From Lachnospiraceae bacterium (lineage in GTDB: Bacteria; Bacillota; Clostridia; Lachnospirales; Lachnospiraceae): a stretch of 43,043 nucleotides of DNA. Positions 1-8,693 of the stretch are shown here, piece by piece (the stretch's first letter is position 1; every line of letters begins with the position of its first letter). Position numbers and translations under genes: made by a program. The notes beneath the pieces were generated by a model that made no database searches, was not told the DNA's origin, and worked only from the letters and a program-made list of their open reading frames with translations. Location of the stretch: positions 1-43,043 of the forward strand of contig JAISSU010000012.1 of assembly GCA_031272985.1 (NCBI GenBank), in the 5' to 3' direction.

Positions 1-10
1 ACGAGGGAAT

Positions 11-32
11 GTCGGGGGTGTCCCCTGACTCA
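11..32 (+). repeat. REP-like hairpin repeat, copy 1
   Basis: The 19-nt core GTCGGGGGTGTCCCCTGAC (11-29) folds into an 8-bp stem (one G-T wobble) closed by a TGT triloop, and is followed by TCA. The same 22 bases recur at 78-99 and, with one extra G, at 26272-26294. No T-tract follows, so this is not a standard terminator. Confidence 0.7.
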
Positions 33-46
33 TCTTTAGTAGTGTA

Positions 47-65
47 GACGGGATTCACTCCCGTC
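47..65. repeat. perfect inverted repeat between two REP-like copies
   Basis: GACGGGA (47-53) and TCCCGTC (59-65) form a 7-bp stem with loop TTCAC. With the flanking copies it makes three consecutive hairpins in the 121 bases before the malF-like gene. It may be an mRNA-stability element or processing site. There is no T-tract. Confidence 0.55.
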
Positions 66-77
66 GGAACGAGGGGT

Positions 78-99
78 GTCGGGGGTGTCCCCTGACTCA
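78..99 (+). repeat. REP-like hairpin repeat, copy 2
   Basis: Identical over 22 bases to copy 1. It ends about 10 bases before the GGAGG ribosome binding site of the permease gene at 122, a placement like that of the third copy near 26272. Confidence 0.7.
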
Positions 100-121
100 A
101 AATAAAACGACGGAGGTAAGT

Positions 122-1468
122 ATGGAAAATGTCAAATTCTCAGACGCCATAAAGAAGGGTAATTGGAAGACCCGTCTTAGCATTCTCATCTCCGGTTTCG
201 GTAATATTACCAGAAAGCAGTACATTAAGGGGATAATGTTCCTTGCCATTCAGGTTCTGTTCTGGGTTTTCTTTATTCGCTTCGGCATACAGTATATACA
301 GGATTTAGGGACACTCGGAACTTCCACGTTAAATCAGGTTTGGAATGAGGCCGACCAGATTTACATAAATACACCAGGCGATAATTCCATGCTCATACTG
401 CTTTACAGTATATTTGTAATTGCCATAGCCGTCGTCGCCACTTTCTTACATATAGTAGGGATTAAATCCGCGTATACAGCGCAGGTGGCAATAGAAAACG
501 GCGGGAAACCGAAGACCTTTAAACAGGACTTAAAAGATTTATTCGATAAAAACATGCATACCACTATGCTGGGACTGCCCTCAGTCGGGGTTCTCGCATT
601 TACGGTATTGCCAATCATATTTATGATTTGCCTTGCTTTTACGAATTTTGACCGCAACCACCAGCCGCCCGGGAATCTCTTTACCTGGGTCGGTCTGCAA
701 AATTTCAAGGACGTATTCTACAGCAATGCGTCAAAGAGTCACACATTTACAAGAATATTAGGATGGACAATCATCTGGGCGATTTTCTCGACCTTCCTTA
801 ATTATTTATTCGGAATGATTGTCGCACTTATGATCAATAAAAAAGGAATAAGACTTAAATCGGTTTGGAGGACATGTTTTGTAATCGCAATCGCGGTTCC
901 GGGTTTTGTCACCCTGCTCTTTATGAGTAAGCTTTTAGCGGATATGGGACCTGTAAATACGCTTTTACAAAATTGGGGGCTAATCGACTCACCTGTAAAA
1001 TTCCTGACAGATCCGCTGCTTGCAAAGATTACCGTTATTGTTGTCAATCTTTGGATAGGTATTCCGTATACAATGCTTATTACATCGGGAATACTTATGA
1101 ATATTCCGGCGGATCTCTACGAGGCGGCGCGCATTGACGGGGCGGGACCTGTTAAACAATTTATGAAGATAACGCTTCCCTATATGCTTGCGGTGACGAC
1201 TCCTTATCTGATTACGCAGTTTATTGGAAATATCAATAACTTTAACGCTATATACTTTTTGACTCAAGGGGCGCCTTTGACGACAGATTATTATCAGGCG
1301 GGCAAAACGGATCTATTGGTAACGTGGCTATATAAATTAACTGTCACGTATCAGGATTATAATCTCGCGAGCGTCATCGGTATTATTACCTTCCTTGTCT
1401 GCAGTATTATAGCGCTTGCCACCTATAATGTTACCGCTACCAAGCAAAAGGAGGAGATGTTCGGATGA
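122..1468 (+). CDS. malF: ABC sugar permease, MalF type
   Basis: This is an inner-membrane permease subunit of a carbohydrate ABC importer, probably for maltose or maltodextrins given the amylase downstream. The 448-aa product has several hydrophobic segments, a long N-terminal extension before the permease core (about residues 210-440), and the cytoplasmic EAA loop at about 333-352 (EAARIDGAG then ITLP), which contacts the ATPase. The start has a GGAGG site 7 bases upstream. The stop overlaps the start of the malG-like gene, so the two are translationally coupled. The binding protein is expected upstream of the window, and no ATPase gene is visible here. Exact sugar specificity is inferred from context only. 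Confidence 0.88.
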   Translation: MENVKFSDAIKKGNWKTRLSILISGFGNITRKQYIKGIMFLAIQVLFWVFFIRFGIQYIQDLGTLGTSTLNQVWNEADQIYINTPGDNSMLILLYSIFVIAIAVVATFLHIVGIKSAYTAQVAIENGGKPKTFKQDLKDLFDKNMHTTMLGLPSVGVLAFTVLPIIFMICLAFTNFDRNHQPPGNLFTWVGLQNFKDVFYSNASKSHTFTRILGWTIIWAIFSTFLNYLFGMIVALMINKKGIRLKSVWRTCFVIAIAVPGFVTLLFMSKLLADMGPVNTLLQNWGLIDSPVKFLTDPLLAKITVIVVNLWIGIPYTMLITSGILMNIPADLYEAARIDGAGPVKQFMKITLPYMLAVTTPYLITQFIGNINNFNAIYFLTQGAPLTTDYYQAGKTDLLVTWLYKLTVTYQDYNLASVIGIITFLVCSIIALATYNVTATKQKEEMFG

Positions 1469-2322
1469 TGCACAGTATGAAAGCCAAAAAGAATGTTTCG
1501 AATACGATAATATACATCATTTTAACCATACTCTCGGCTTTGTGGCTGTTACCAATCGTTTACTTGGTTATCACCTCGTTTAGAGGGGAGCAGGGGGCTT
1601 GGCTTGATGGTTATGTGATGCCCAAAACATACACAATAGAAAATTATACGAAGCTATTTACCGATACGAAATTGTTTAATTATCCCAGATGGTTTTTAAA
1701 TACTCTGATTGTGGCGATATTAAGCTGCATAATTTCAACATTTTTCGTATTGTTTACAGCCTACGCCCTCTCAAGGCTTCGCTTTAAAATGCGGCGGCCG
1801 CTAATGAATATCGCCCTTGTTCTGGGAATGTTCCCGGGCTTTATGAGTATTATCGCGATTTATCATCTTATGAAAATCGTAGGGCTGGATCAGACCTTGG
1901 CGGCACTAGTATTAGTCTATTCGGGAGGCGCCGGGCTTACTTACTACATTATGAAAGGCTTCTTTGATACGATTCCGCGGGAACTCGACGAAGCAGCCTA
2001 TCTCGACGGGTGTACTAAATGGGATACTTTTGTGCAGGTTACTCTGCCGCTTTCCCGCCCCGTTATTACCTATACTGTACTTACCACCTTCATTGCGCCT
2101 TGGGTAGATTTCATTGTATCCAGCGTTATCATGAAGGACCGTTACAATGGATTTACTATAGCGCTCGGACTTTTCAGGATGCTTGAACGTGAGAATATTT
2201 ATGAGTATTACACGGCATTCTGCGCGGGCGCGGTGCTGGTATCTATACCTATTGCGGCGCTCTTCCTCATAATGCAGAAGAATTATGTCGAGGGTGTGAC
2301 CGGCGGAAGCGTAAAGGGTTAG
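1465..2322 (+). CDS. malG: ABC sugar permease, MalG type
   Basis: Second membrane subunit of the same importer, 285 aa. It has about six hydrophobic segments and the EAA loop at about residues 174-195 (DEAAYLDGC then VTLP). Its ATG overlaps the malF-like stop in an ATGA arrangement, behind a GGAGGAG site. A hairpin with a T-tract (2448-2498) lies downstream, so the permease pair may end as one transcript before the amylase gene. Substrate is inferred as maltodextrin from the neighbouring GH13 enzyme. Confidence 0.88.
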   Translation: MMHSMKAKKNVSNTIIYIILTILSALWLLPIVYLVITSFRGEQGAWLDGYVMPKTYTIENYTKLFTDTKLFNYPRWFLNTLIVAILSCIISTFFVLFTAYALSRLRFKMRRPLMNIALVLGMFPGFMSIIAIYHLMKIVGLDQTLAALVLVYSGGAGLTYYIMKGFFDTIPRELDEAAYLDGCTKWDTFVQVTLPLSRPVITYTVLTTFIAPWVDFIVSSVIMKDRYNGFTIALGLFRMLERENIYEYYTAFCAGAVLVSIPIAALFLIMQKNYVEGVTGGSVKG

Positions 2323-2447
2323 TACACGTAAAAATGTTTGCGGGAGCATCTTGTTTTGCGAAGGGGGTAGCAATACGGGAATTTCAAAAACAGGGTGTTC
2401 TGGCATACCGGACGAAATTCAATTATTTCGTCCTGGTTCATATATAT

Positions 2448-2498
2448 AGTCAAAGCCTCGCAATTAACGACGGGAGTCGGCGGGGCTTGACTATTTTT
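2448..2498 (+). terminator. intrinsic terminator after malFG
   Basis: TAGTCAAAGCCTCGC (2448-2462) pairs imperfectly with GGCGGGGCTTGACTA (2479-2493), followed by TTTTT. It sits 126 bases after the malG-like stop. Confidence 0.6.
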
Positions 2499-2530
2499 AG
2501 AAGGAAAATTAATCGAAAAACTCAAATAAT

Positions 2531-2544
2531 GCAGGAATTCCTGC
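2531..2544. promoter_or_regulatory. 14-bp perfect palindrome upstream of the amylase gene
   Basis: GCAGGAATTCCTGC is a perfect palindrome 46 bases before the amylase start and after the malFG terminator. It could be an operator for amylase control. It does not match the catabolite-responsive (cre) consensus, and the regulator is unknown. Confidence 0.3.
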
Positions 2545-2589
2545 GCACATGTTAATTAAAAAATTTACCGGTTTTCGAGGGGGATTGTT

Positions 2590-4341
2590 ATGAAAAGGCT
2601 TAAAATAAGAGAAATAATCGGTGTTTTGTTAATTGTTGTCATGCTTTTGTCAATTATATCCTGCACAAAGAAACCTGCAGCAAAAAATGCAGATAGCTCT
2701 AATTGGTCAGAGATATTGACAGAAGAACTAAATGATGACCCTTTGCCTGATTACGAAAGACCTGATGAAACGGGGAGGACGTGGTATCAGATTTTTGTCT
2801 ATTCATTTCGTGACGGAAACGGGGATGGTATAGGGGATTTGACAGGTGTTACCGCAAGCCTTGACTATATAAAGAATCTGGGGTTTGACGGGATTTGGCT
2901 CTCGCCCATTCACCCATCTACTACCTATCATAAATATGATGTCAAAGACTATTTAAGCATTGATCCCGAATATGGGACGATGGAAGATTTTGACGCACTA
3001 ATGAAAAAATGCGACGAGCTGGGGCTTCAGGTGTTGCTTGACCTCGTCCTTAATCATACATCTGATGAGCATCCGTGGTTTAGTGAACATCCGGAGTATT
3101 ATCATATCGCGGACGCGCCAGGAAACGGAAACTGGAAACAGCTTTCAAACGGAAAATTTTATGAGTGCCAGTTCTGGGATAAAATGCCTGATTTGGATTT
3201 AAGCAACGTGGCGCTTCGCAATGAATTCGAAAATATAATGAAATACTGGTTGGATAAGGGTGTGGCGGGTTTTCGCCTTGATGCCGCAAAGGAATACGAA
3301 AGCGGAAATAAGACCGAAAATATCGAAATCCTTAAATGGGTAAATGAAACCACAAAGAAAATTAAGCCGGATGCCTATCTCGTTGCGGAGGACTGGGATA
3401 CTTCATCGGGGCTTTATGAATATTATCAAAGCGGCATTGACTCGTTTTTTGCATTTCCCTTTGCCTTATCTGACGGTCCTGTCGCAGCGCTTTTGTTACA
3501 ATCGCCCACAAAGATTTCCGATTATTTAAATAAGGTAAAAGAAGCGCAAAACGCGATGATAGAAGCGGCACCCGAAAACGCAAAAGACCAAGTGACGTTG
3601 GCCCCGTTTTTTACCAATCACGACAATCCGAGATCCGCAGGCTTTATGCGCCGCGATGATTATCTCATAAAAAGCGCGTGGGGGCTTACACTTACTATGC
3701 CCGGAGATGCCTTTGTGTATTACGGAGAAGAGCTCGGGATGAGCGGTTCGGGAAAGGATGAAAATAAACGCGCCCCGATGTATTGGTTCGAAGATGAAAG
3801 CGCACCGGGCATGACAAAGGGACCATCAGGCATGGAAAAGCAGGAGAATACATTTGGAAGCGCCACTTCGCAAGCAGGGGATGAGAATTCGATATTGAGT
3901 TACTTAAGAGAAGCCGTGAGACTAAGGGCAAAATACCCCGCGATAGGGAGGGGAGCCATATTGAATCACGCCGTAAGCGTGAGTGCCTCAGACATGGAGG
4001 CGGTAAAAATCAGCGAACTGCCCGAAGATAAAAACGGGACAGAAAGGTCGGGTACATATTTGGGAGAAGAGCCTGCCACTGGTGAGGTAAACTTAGAATC
4101 TGCAGCAGGAAAAGTAGGGGCAATTACGAAAATCTATGACGGGAAAGCAATAACGCTCATATATAATATGTCATGCGCAAAAGCATCAGTAGATATAGAA
4201 AAAGTACTCGCGGATTACACTGTATCGTCATCGAAGCCCCCGTCGAAATTAGGGGATTACTTAAGTGCAACCGGCATGGAAGTAAGGCAAAATGGGAGCA
4301 CGCTGGAACTGCCGCCGTATGCTATAGCGGTCGTGGAATGA
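2590..4341 (+). CDS. GH13 alpha-amylase-family lipoprotein
   Basis: Extracellular glycoside hydrolase likely cutting alpha-glucans into maltodextrins for the permeases upstream. The 583-aa product starts with a lipoprotein signal: basic N-terminus, hydrophobic stretch, then a lipobox ending in Cys25. The GH13 barrel follows from about residue 60 with region I (DLVLNHTSD), the nucleophile Asp231 in GFRLDAAKEY, the proposed acid/base Glu267 in VAEDWD, and transition-state Asp345 in TNHDNPR, so the catalytic triad is present. A beta domain fills about 480-583. The GAGGGGGA site lies just before the ATG. Subfamily and product size are not decided. Confidence 0.9.
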   Translation: MKRLKIREIIGVLLIVVMLLSIISCTKKPAAKNADSSNWSEILTEELNDDPLPDYERPDETGRTWYQIFVYSFRDGNGDGIGDLTGVTASLDYIKNLGFDGIWLSPIHPSTTYHKYDVKDYLSIDPEYGTMEDFDALMKKCDELGLQVLLDLVLNHTSDEHPWFSEHPEYYHIADAPGNGNWKQLSNGKFYECQFWDKMPDLDLSNVALRNEFENIMKYWLDKGVAGFRLDAAKEYESGNKTENIEILKWVNETTKKIKPDAYLVAEDWDTSSGLYEYYQSGIDSFFAFPFALSDGPVAALLLQSPTKISDYLNKVKEAQNAMIEAAPENAKDQVTLAPFFTNHDNPRSAGFMRRDDYLIKSAWGLTLTMPGDAFVYYGEELGMSGSGKDENKRAPMYWFEDESAPGMTKGPSGMEKQENTFGSATSQAGDENSILSYLREAVRLRAKYPAIGRGAILNHAVSVSASDMEAVKISELPEDKNGTERSGTYLGEEPATGEVNLESAAGKVGAITKIYDGKAITLIYNMSCAKASVDIEKVLADYTVSSSKPPSKLGDYLSATGMEVRQNGSTLELPPYAIAVVE

Positions 4342-4347
4342 AAGTGA

Positions 4348-4870
4348 CCGTATTATTTTGAGTCCGGCTCAGGAATGTGGACGCCTGATCCGAATCAGTT
4401 TCCGGGCTCTATTTCGATTTCTAACGGTGTTGCACAATTTTTTGGAAGAAATACCATTAAATATTTGCAAATGACAGGTGATGCCGTTTATGAGTTTGAT
4501 TTCGGTTCGCCCGCAGGCAGGACCGGTTTGGTATTCAATAAGACTTATCAGACGACGACGGGGTGGGATAGCGCCGGCGGCTTCTATCAGCCAGTCGACT
4601 TTTTTAGACATTGTTGATGCGATTGAAGATCTGGAATTAAAAGCCGGTGCACTTCTTGAAGATGCTGCCCCCGGCGAGGAAGTCGATACAGCAACCGGAC
4701 TTAAGCTCGTTTTCGAAGACGATTTTGAAGCGGCGAATTCCTATTGGTTCGAGTATTGTCTTAATTGGGCTAATTCATCCAAGTTCAACTTAACTAATGG
4801 ATATCTGGAAATGAAAAACGGATTTATCGTTCATATATTTAAAGACAGAGCATCAGAGCTGCTGCAATAA
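4348..4870 (+). pseudogene. frameshifted remnant of a secreted carbohydrate-active protein
   Basis: Two adjoining frames read as one protein if a T6 run (4600-4605) loses one base: the first ends in GGFYQPVDF and the second continues LDIVDAIEDL. The first frame opens after a stop at 4345 with no start codon, so the 5' end is missing. The first half (YEFDFGS, GLVFNKTYQT) vaguely resembles starch-binding modules; the second has LVFEDDFEAAN and ends at 4870. It is probably debris of a gene related to the amylase upstream. A sequencing error at the T6 run would explain the frameshift but not the missing start. Confidence 0.5.
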
Positions 4871-4902
4871 AGGATAGTAGTAAGGCTAAGATACCCTTTG
4901 TG

Positions 4903-4931
4903 TTGACAATGGATGCATATCTTTGTATAAT
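4903..4931 (+). promoter_or_regulatory. sigma-A promoter of the toxin-antitoxin operon
   Basis: TTGACA (4903-4908) and TATAAT (4926-4931) both match consensus, with 17-bp spacing. Transcription would start about 90 bases before the antitoxin ATG. Confidence 0.8.
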
Positions 4932-5029
4932 CATTTTAATTGATTGGTAACACACTGGTAGTTGATATATTTGCATAAAGGTAATAAAAAGTTGCACTCG
5001 TTACAAAAATTATGAAAGGCGGTATCATT

Positions 5030-5287
5030 ATGGCAAGTACACATATTCACGTTCGTATTGATCAAAACACAAAGTCTCAGGCACAGCAGATACTTGCAGA
5101 TATGGGGTTGGATATTTCGACTGCTATCAATATGTTCATCAAACAATTGGTTCGAAATCAAAGTTTTCCGTTTTTGCCGACAGCAGATCCATTTTATAGT
5201 GAAAGTAACATGGCATACTTGTTGCAGGCGAAAGAAGATGCTGAAAACGGAAGAAATATGTCAGTCCATGATTTGATCGAGGAGTAG
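5030..5287 (+). CDS. RelB/DinJ-family antitoxin
   Basis: Type II antitoxin, 85 aa, that should bind its operator through an N-terminal ribbon-helix-helix (about residues 1-48: THIHVRIDQNTKSQAQQIL then GLDISTAINMFIKQLV) and neutralise the toxin through its C-terminal tail. The start at 5030 is chosen over an in-frame ATG at 5012 because AAAGGCGG lies 7-8 bases before it. It is followed 4 bases later by the toxin gene. RelB/DinJ antitoxins classically pair with RelE or YafQ toxins, whereas the partner here is YoeB-like. Confidence 0.85.
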   Translation: MASTHIHVRIDQNTKSQAQQILADMGLDISTAINMFIKQLVRNQSFPFLPTADPFYSESNMAYLLQAKEDAENGRNMSVHDLIEE

Positions 5288-5291
5288 AACT

Positions 5292-5561
5292 ATGCTCAAA
5301 CTGTGGTATGAAAAAGCATGGGCCGATTATGAATTTTGGCAAGCGCAGGATAAAAAAACACTGAGAAAAATAAATACATTACTTAAAGACATTGAACGAA
5401 ATGGACTAAAAGGGACGGGTAAACCCGAACCGCTAAAAGGAAACTTGACAGGTTGGTGGAGCGTTCGCATTGATTCCACAAATCGACTGGTCTTTCGAAT
5501 TGTGGAAGATAATATAGAAATTATAGCTTGTAAGGGTCATTATGAAAAAGATCGGCTATAA
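5292..5561 (+). CDS. yoeB: YoeB/Txe-family mRNA interferase toxin
   Basis: Ribosome-dependent endoribonuclease toxin of the RelE fold, 89 aa. All four residues tied to catalysis in E. coli YoeB fall at the same numbers: Glu46 (in KPEPLKG), Arg65 (in TNRLVFR), His83 and Tyr84 (in CKGHYEKDRL). The protein therefore looks active. It overlaps nothing and starts 4 bases after the antitoxin stop, so the two are one operon. YoeB normally partners YefM, a Phd-type antitoxin; the DinJ-type partner makes this a mixed pair. Confidence 0.9.
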   Translation: MLKLWYEKAWADYEFWQAQDKKTLRKINTLLKDIERNGLKGTGKPEPLKGNLTGWWSVRIDSTNRLVFRIVEDNIEIIACKGHYEKDRL

Positions 5562-5650
5562 AGATTCTATCACAGCTTGTCCCCGTTTTTAACTTGCGTG
5601 GTTTTAACGAGGTTTGAGCCTCAATTAATAATAATAAAGGATAATTACAC

Positions 5651-7768
5651 ATGGATTTTAAGACAGTACTTGCAAATGAATTTAGTTTAAGCGTGCAGCA
5701 GGCGGAGGCTACCATCACTCTGATTGAAGAGGGCAATACGATTCCCTTTATTGCCCGCTATCGCAAAGAGGCGACGGGCGGAATTTCCGATAATGTTCTG
5801 CGCGATTTTGACGAGAGGCTTTCTTACCTTAAGAATCTTGAAGCAAGGAAAGAAGAGGTCTTAAGGCTAATTGATGAGCAGGGGAAGCTTTACCCCGAAC
5901 TCGCGGCCAAGATCGAAAAAGCAGCTGTTTTGCAGCGAGTCGAGGACCTATATAAGCCTTTTAAGAAAAAGCGTGCCACCAGAGCTTCAAAGGCGAAGGA
6001 TGCAGGATTGGAAGCACTTTCGGAGTTAGTATTTGCTCAAGAGCTTAAAAACGGAGACGTTCTTCAATTGGCGCAGCCATATATTAATGAGGAAAGCGGG
6101 TATCCTACGTGCGAGAGCGCTTTACAGGGGGCACTTGACATTATTGCGGAGCAAATCGCTGACGACCCTGAAATTACGGCTCTATTAAGGTCTCATATGC
6201 AAAAGAAAGGAATGATTGTCAGCGAAGCTACTAATTCTGAGGAAAAAACTGTCTATGAGATGTATTATGAGTACTCTGAAAGCGTAGCCAAAATTCCTAA
6301 TCACCGCATTCTCGCGATTAATCGGGGAGAAAGCGAGGAGAAATTAAAGGTAAAGATAGAAGCTTCCTTTGATGAGGCTATAAGCATAATAGAAAAACGC
6401 ATTATTAAGGGGCAATGTATTTTTACAGAGCTTTTAAAGGAGACCATTAAAGACAGCTATAAGAGGCTAATTGAGCCCTCGCTTGAACGCGAAATCAGAA
6501 GAGATTTAACCGATAGGGCGCAGGAAGAGGCGATTAAGGTTTTTGTGAAAAACACGGAAAATCTTCTGTCTGTGAGACCCGTAAAGGATGCAAGAGTAAT
6601 CGCGATTGATCCCGGGTATCGCACGGGGTGTAAGGTCGCGGTACTGGATGAATATGGGAAATTACTGGATTATACAACGATTTACCCTACGAAGCCAAAA
6701 GAGGATATTGCCGGAACCGAAAGGGTTCTCGAAAATTTCTGCAAGAAATACGGCATAAATATTATTGTCATAGGAAATGGTACGGGAAGCCGTGAAACTG
6801 AAGCCGTCGTCGCGGATTTTATCGCTAAATCAAAGCTTTCTTTACAATATACAATTGTTAACGAGGCCGGTGCATCCGTGTATTCCGCATCAAAGCTTGC
6901 AAGCGAGGAATATCCGGATTTAGATGTGACGACGCGAGGCGCGATGTCGCTGGGGCGGAGGTTACAGGATCCTTTAGCGGAGCTTGTAAAAATCCCGCCC
7001 AAATCCATTGGCGTTGGACAGTATCAGCACGATTTGAATCAGGCTGCTTTAGAGAGCGCATTGCAAAAGTCAGTCGAAAATGTCGTTAACCGCGTGGGAG
7101 TGGATTTAAATACCGCCTCACCGTCACTATTAGCGTACGTAGCCGGCATAGGAGGGACTCTTGCAAAAAATATTGTCGCGTATCGTGAGGAAAACGGAGC
7201 CTTTACGGATAGGAAACAGCTTAAAAGGGTCGCAAAGCTCGGAGAAAAAGCCTTTAAGCAGTGCGCGGGGTTTCTTCGAATCAGGGAAGGAAAAGAGCTT
7301 TTGGATAATACGGGTGTCCATCCCGAAAGCTACAAAGCAGCCCGAGAGATAATGAGAATCGGAATTGAGAAATTCGATTCAAAAAATCCCGAATCAAAGG
7401 GCTTACTTAAAGGGATTTCTTTGGAATTGGATGTCGGGCTCCCGACCTTAAATGATATTGTCTCAGAAATTATGAAACCCGGCAGGGATCCGCGTGACGA
7501 CGCTCCTCCGGTAATATTCAGTAAAAGCGTAAAAGCCCTTGAGGATTTAACCGTGGGAATGGAGCTTTATGGAACCGTGCGTAATGTGGTCGATTTCGGG
7601 GCTTTCGTGGATATCGGCATAAAACAGGATGCCCTTGTTCACATTTCAAAGCTCGCAAACAGATATGTGAAACATCCCTCAGAAGTAGTCGGTGTCGGTG
7701 ATACCGTAAAGGTCTGGGTGGATAGCCTTGATAAAGAACGAGGGAAAGTCGGACTTCGAATGGTGTAA
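5651..7768 (+). CDS. tex: Tex-like S1 RNA-binding transcription accessory protein
   Basis: Cytoplasmic nucleic-acid-binding protein linked in other bacteria to transcription and RNA metabolism. The 705-aa length is typical. Visible parts are the N-terminal Tex domain (EFSLSVQQAEATITLIEEG, IPFIARYRKEATGG), a YqgF-like fold beginning near residue 315 (RVIAIDPGYRTGCKVAV), helix-hairpin-helix motifs near 480-550 (LLAYVAGIGGTLAKNIV), and a C-terminal S1 domain from about 630 (GMELYGTVRNVVDFGAFVDIG). The TtcA-like gene starts 3 bases after its stop, so the two may be cotranscribed. Confidence 0.95.
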   Translation: MDFKTVLANEFSLSVQQAEATITLIEEGNTIPFIARYRKEATGGISDNVLRDFDERLSYLKNLEARKEEVLRLIDEQGKLYPELAAKIEKAAVLQRVEDLYKPFKKKRATRASKAKDAGLEALSELVFAQELKNGDVLQLAQPYINEESGYPTCESALQGALDIIAEQIADDPEITALLRSHMQKKGMIVSEATNSEEKTVYEMYYEYSESVAKIPNHRILAINRGESEEKLKVKIEASFDEAISIIEKRIIKGQCIFTELLKETIKDSYKRLIEPSLEREIRRDLTDRAQEEAIKVFVKNTENLLSVRPVKDARVIAIDPGYRTGCKVAVLDEYGKLLDYTTIYPTKPKEDIAGTERVLENFCKKYGINIIVIGNGTGSRETEAVVADFIAKSKLSLQYTIVNEAGASVYSASKLASEEYPDLDVTTRGAMSLGRRLQDPLAELVKIPPKSIGVGQYQHDLNQAALESALQKSVENVVNRVGVDLNTASPSLLAYVAGIGGTLAKNIVAYREENGAFTDRKQLKRVAKLGEKAFKQCAGFLRIREGKELLDNTGVHPESYKAAREIMRIGIEKFDSKNPESKGLLKGISLELDVGLPTLNDIVSEIMKPGRDPRDDAPPVIFSKSVKALEDLTVGMELYGTVRNVVDFGAFVDIGIKQDALVHISKLANRYVKHPSEVVGVGDTVKVWVDSLDKERGKVGLRMV

Positions 7769-7771
7769 TTT

Positions 7772-8608
7772 ATGGATAATGTTGCAAGAACACAAGAAAT
7801 CGAAAAGAGCATTATGAAGCAATTCCGTCGCCGCCTGTGGACGCCGTTTATTCAGGGCGTTAAGAAATACAAGTTAATTGAAGAAGGCGATAAAATAGCC
7901 GTATGCATTTCCGGAGGGAAGGATTCATCATTGTGTGCGAAATTATTACAGGAATTGCACCGCCACAGCGAAATTGCTTTCGAGCTGGAATTTCTTATTA
8001 TGGATCCGGGATACAATCCCGAAAACAGACAACGAATTGAGGAAAATCTGGAGATTTTACGCATTCCCGCTAAAATTTTCGATACGGACATCTTTGATAC
8101 TGTCGCTAAAATTGAGCGCTCGCCTTGTTATCTTTGTGCGAGGATGAGACGAGGATATTTATACAAAAATGCTAAGGATTTGGGTTGCAATAAGATTGCC
8201 CTCGGGCACCATTTTAATGACGTGATTGAGACGACTCTTATGGGAATGCTCTATGGAGCGCAGATCCAGACCATGATGCCAAAATTGCATAGTACGAATT
8301 TTGAAGGAATGGAGCTGATACGACCGCTATATATGGTTCATGAGGAGGATATTATTGCTTGGCGAGACCGGCACGAACTGAAATTTTTGCGCTGCGCCTG
8401 CCGCTTTACGGAAAACTGCGTTCTGGGTGATTATGAGGAAGGCGGTTCGAAACGTCAGGAGATGAAACTTTTGATAAGAAAACTAAAAAAAGACAATCCG
8501 CATATTGATACAAATATTTTTAATAGTATTCATAATGTGAATTTAGATACTCTACCCGGATTTATTAAAAATAAAGAGCGGCACAGCTTTTTGGAGACCT
8601 ACGAATGA
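7772..8608 (+). CDS. ttcA: TtcA-like tRNA 2-thiocytidine synthetase (PP-loop ATPase)
   Basis: Likely adenylates and thiolates a tRNA base using an iron-sulfur cluster. The 278-aa protein has the PP-loop SGGKDS at residues 47-52, the CxxC pair at Cys119/Cys122 (CYLCARMRRG), the GHHFND motif, PLYMVHEEDI, and a further Cys group (LRCACRFTENC) that could supply the third ligand. These fit the TtcA/TtuA family. Exact tRNA target (C32 in TtcA) is family knowledge and untested here. It starts 3 bases after tex. Confidence 0.85.
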   Translation: MDNVARTQEIEKSIMKQFRRRLWTPFIQGVKKYKLIEEGDKIAVCISGGKDSSLCAKLLQELHRHSEIAFELEFLIMDPGYNPENRQRIEENLEILRIPAKIFDTDIFDTVAKIERSPCYLCARMRRGYLYKNAKDLGCNKIALGHHFNDVIETTLMGMLYGAQIQTMMPKLHSTNFEGMELIRPLYMVHEEDIIAWRDRHELKFLRCACRFTENCVLGDYEEGGSKRQEMKLLIRKLKKDNPHIDTNIFNSIHNVNLDTLPGFIKNKERHSFLETYE

Positions 8609-8693
8609 TGCTCCTATTGCAAAGCTTTGTTTATCAGAGTAAAATACAGTGCGAAATAAACTATTAAAATACATACAGAAAGCAGGTAATATT

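Noticed and set aside
2334..2555. Short ORF between malG and the amylase
   Set aside because: It crosses a clear terminator, lacks a ribosome site and has no protein-like pattern.
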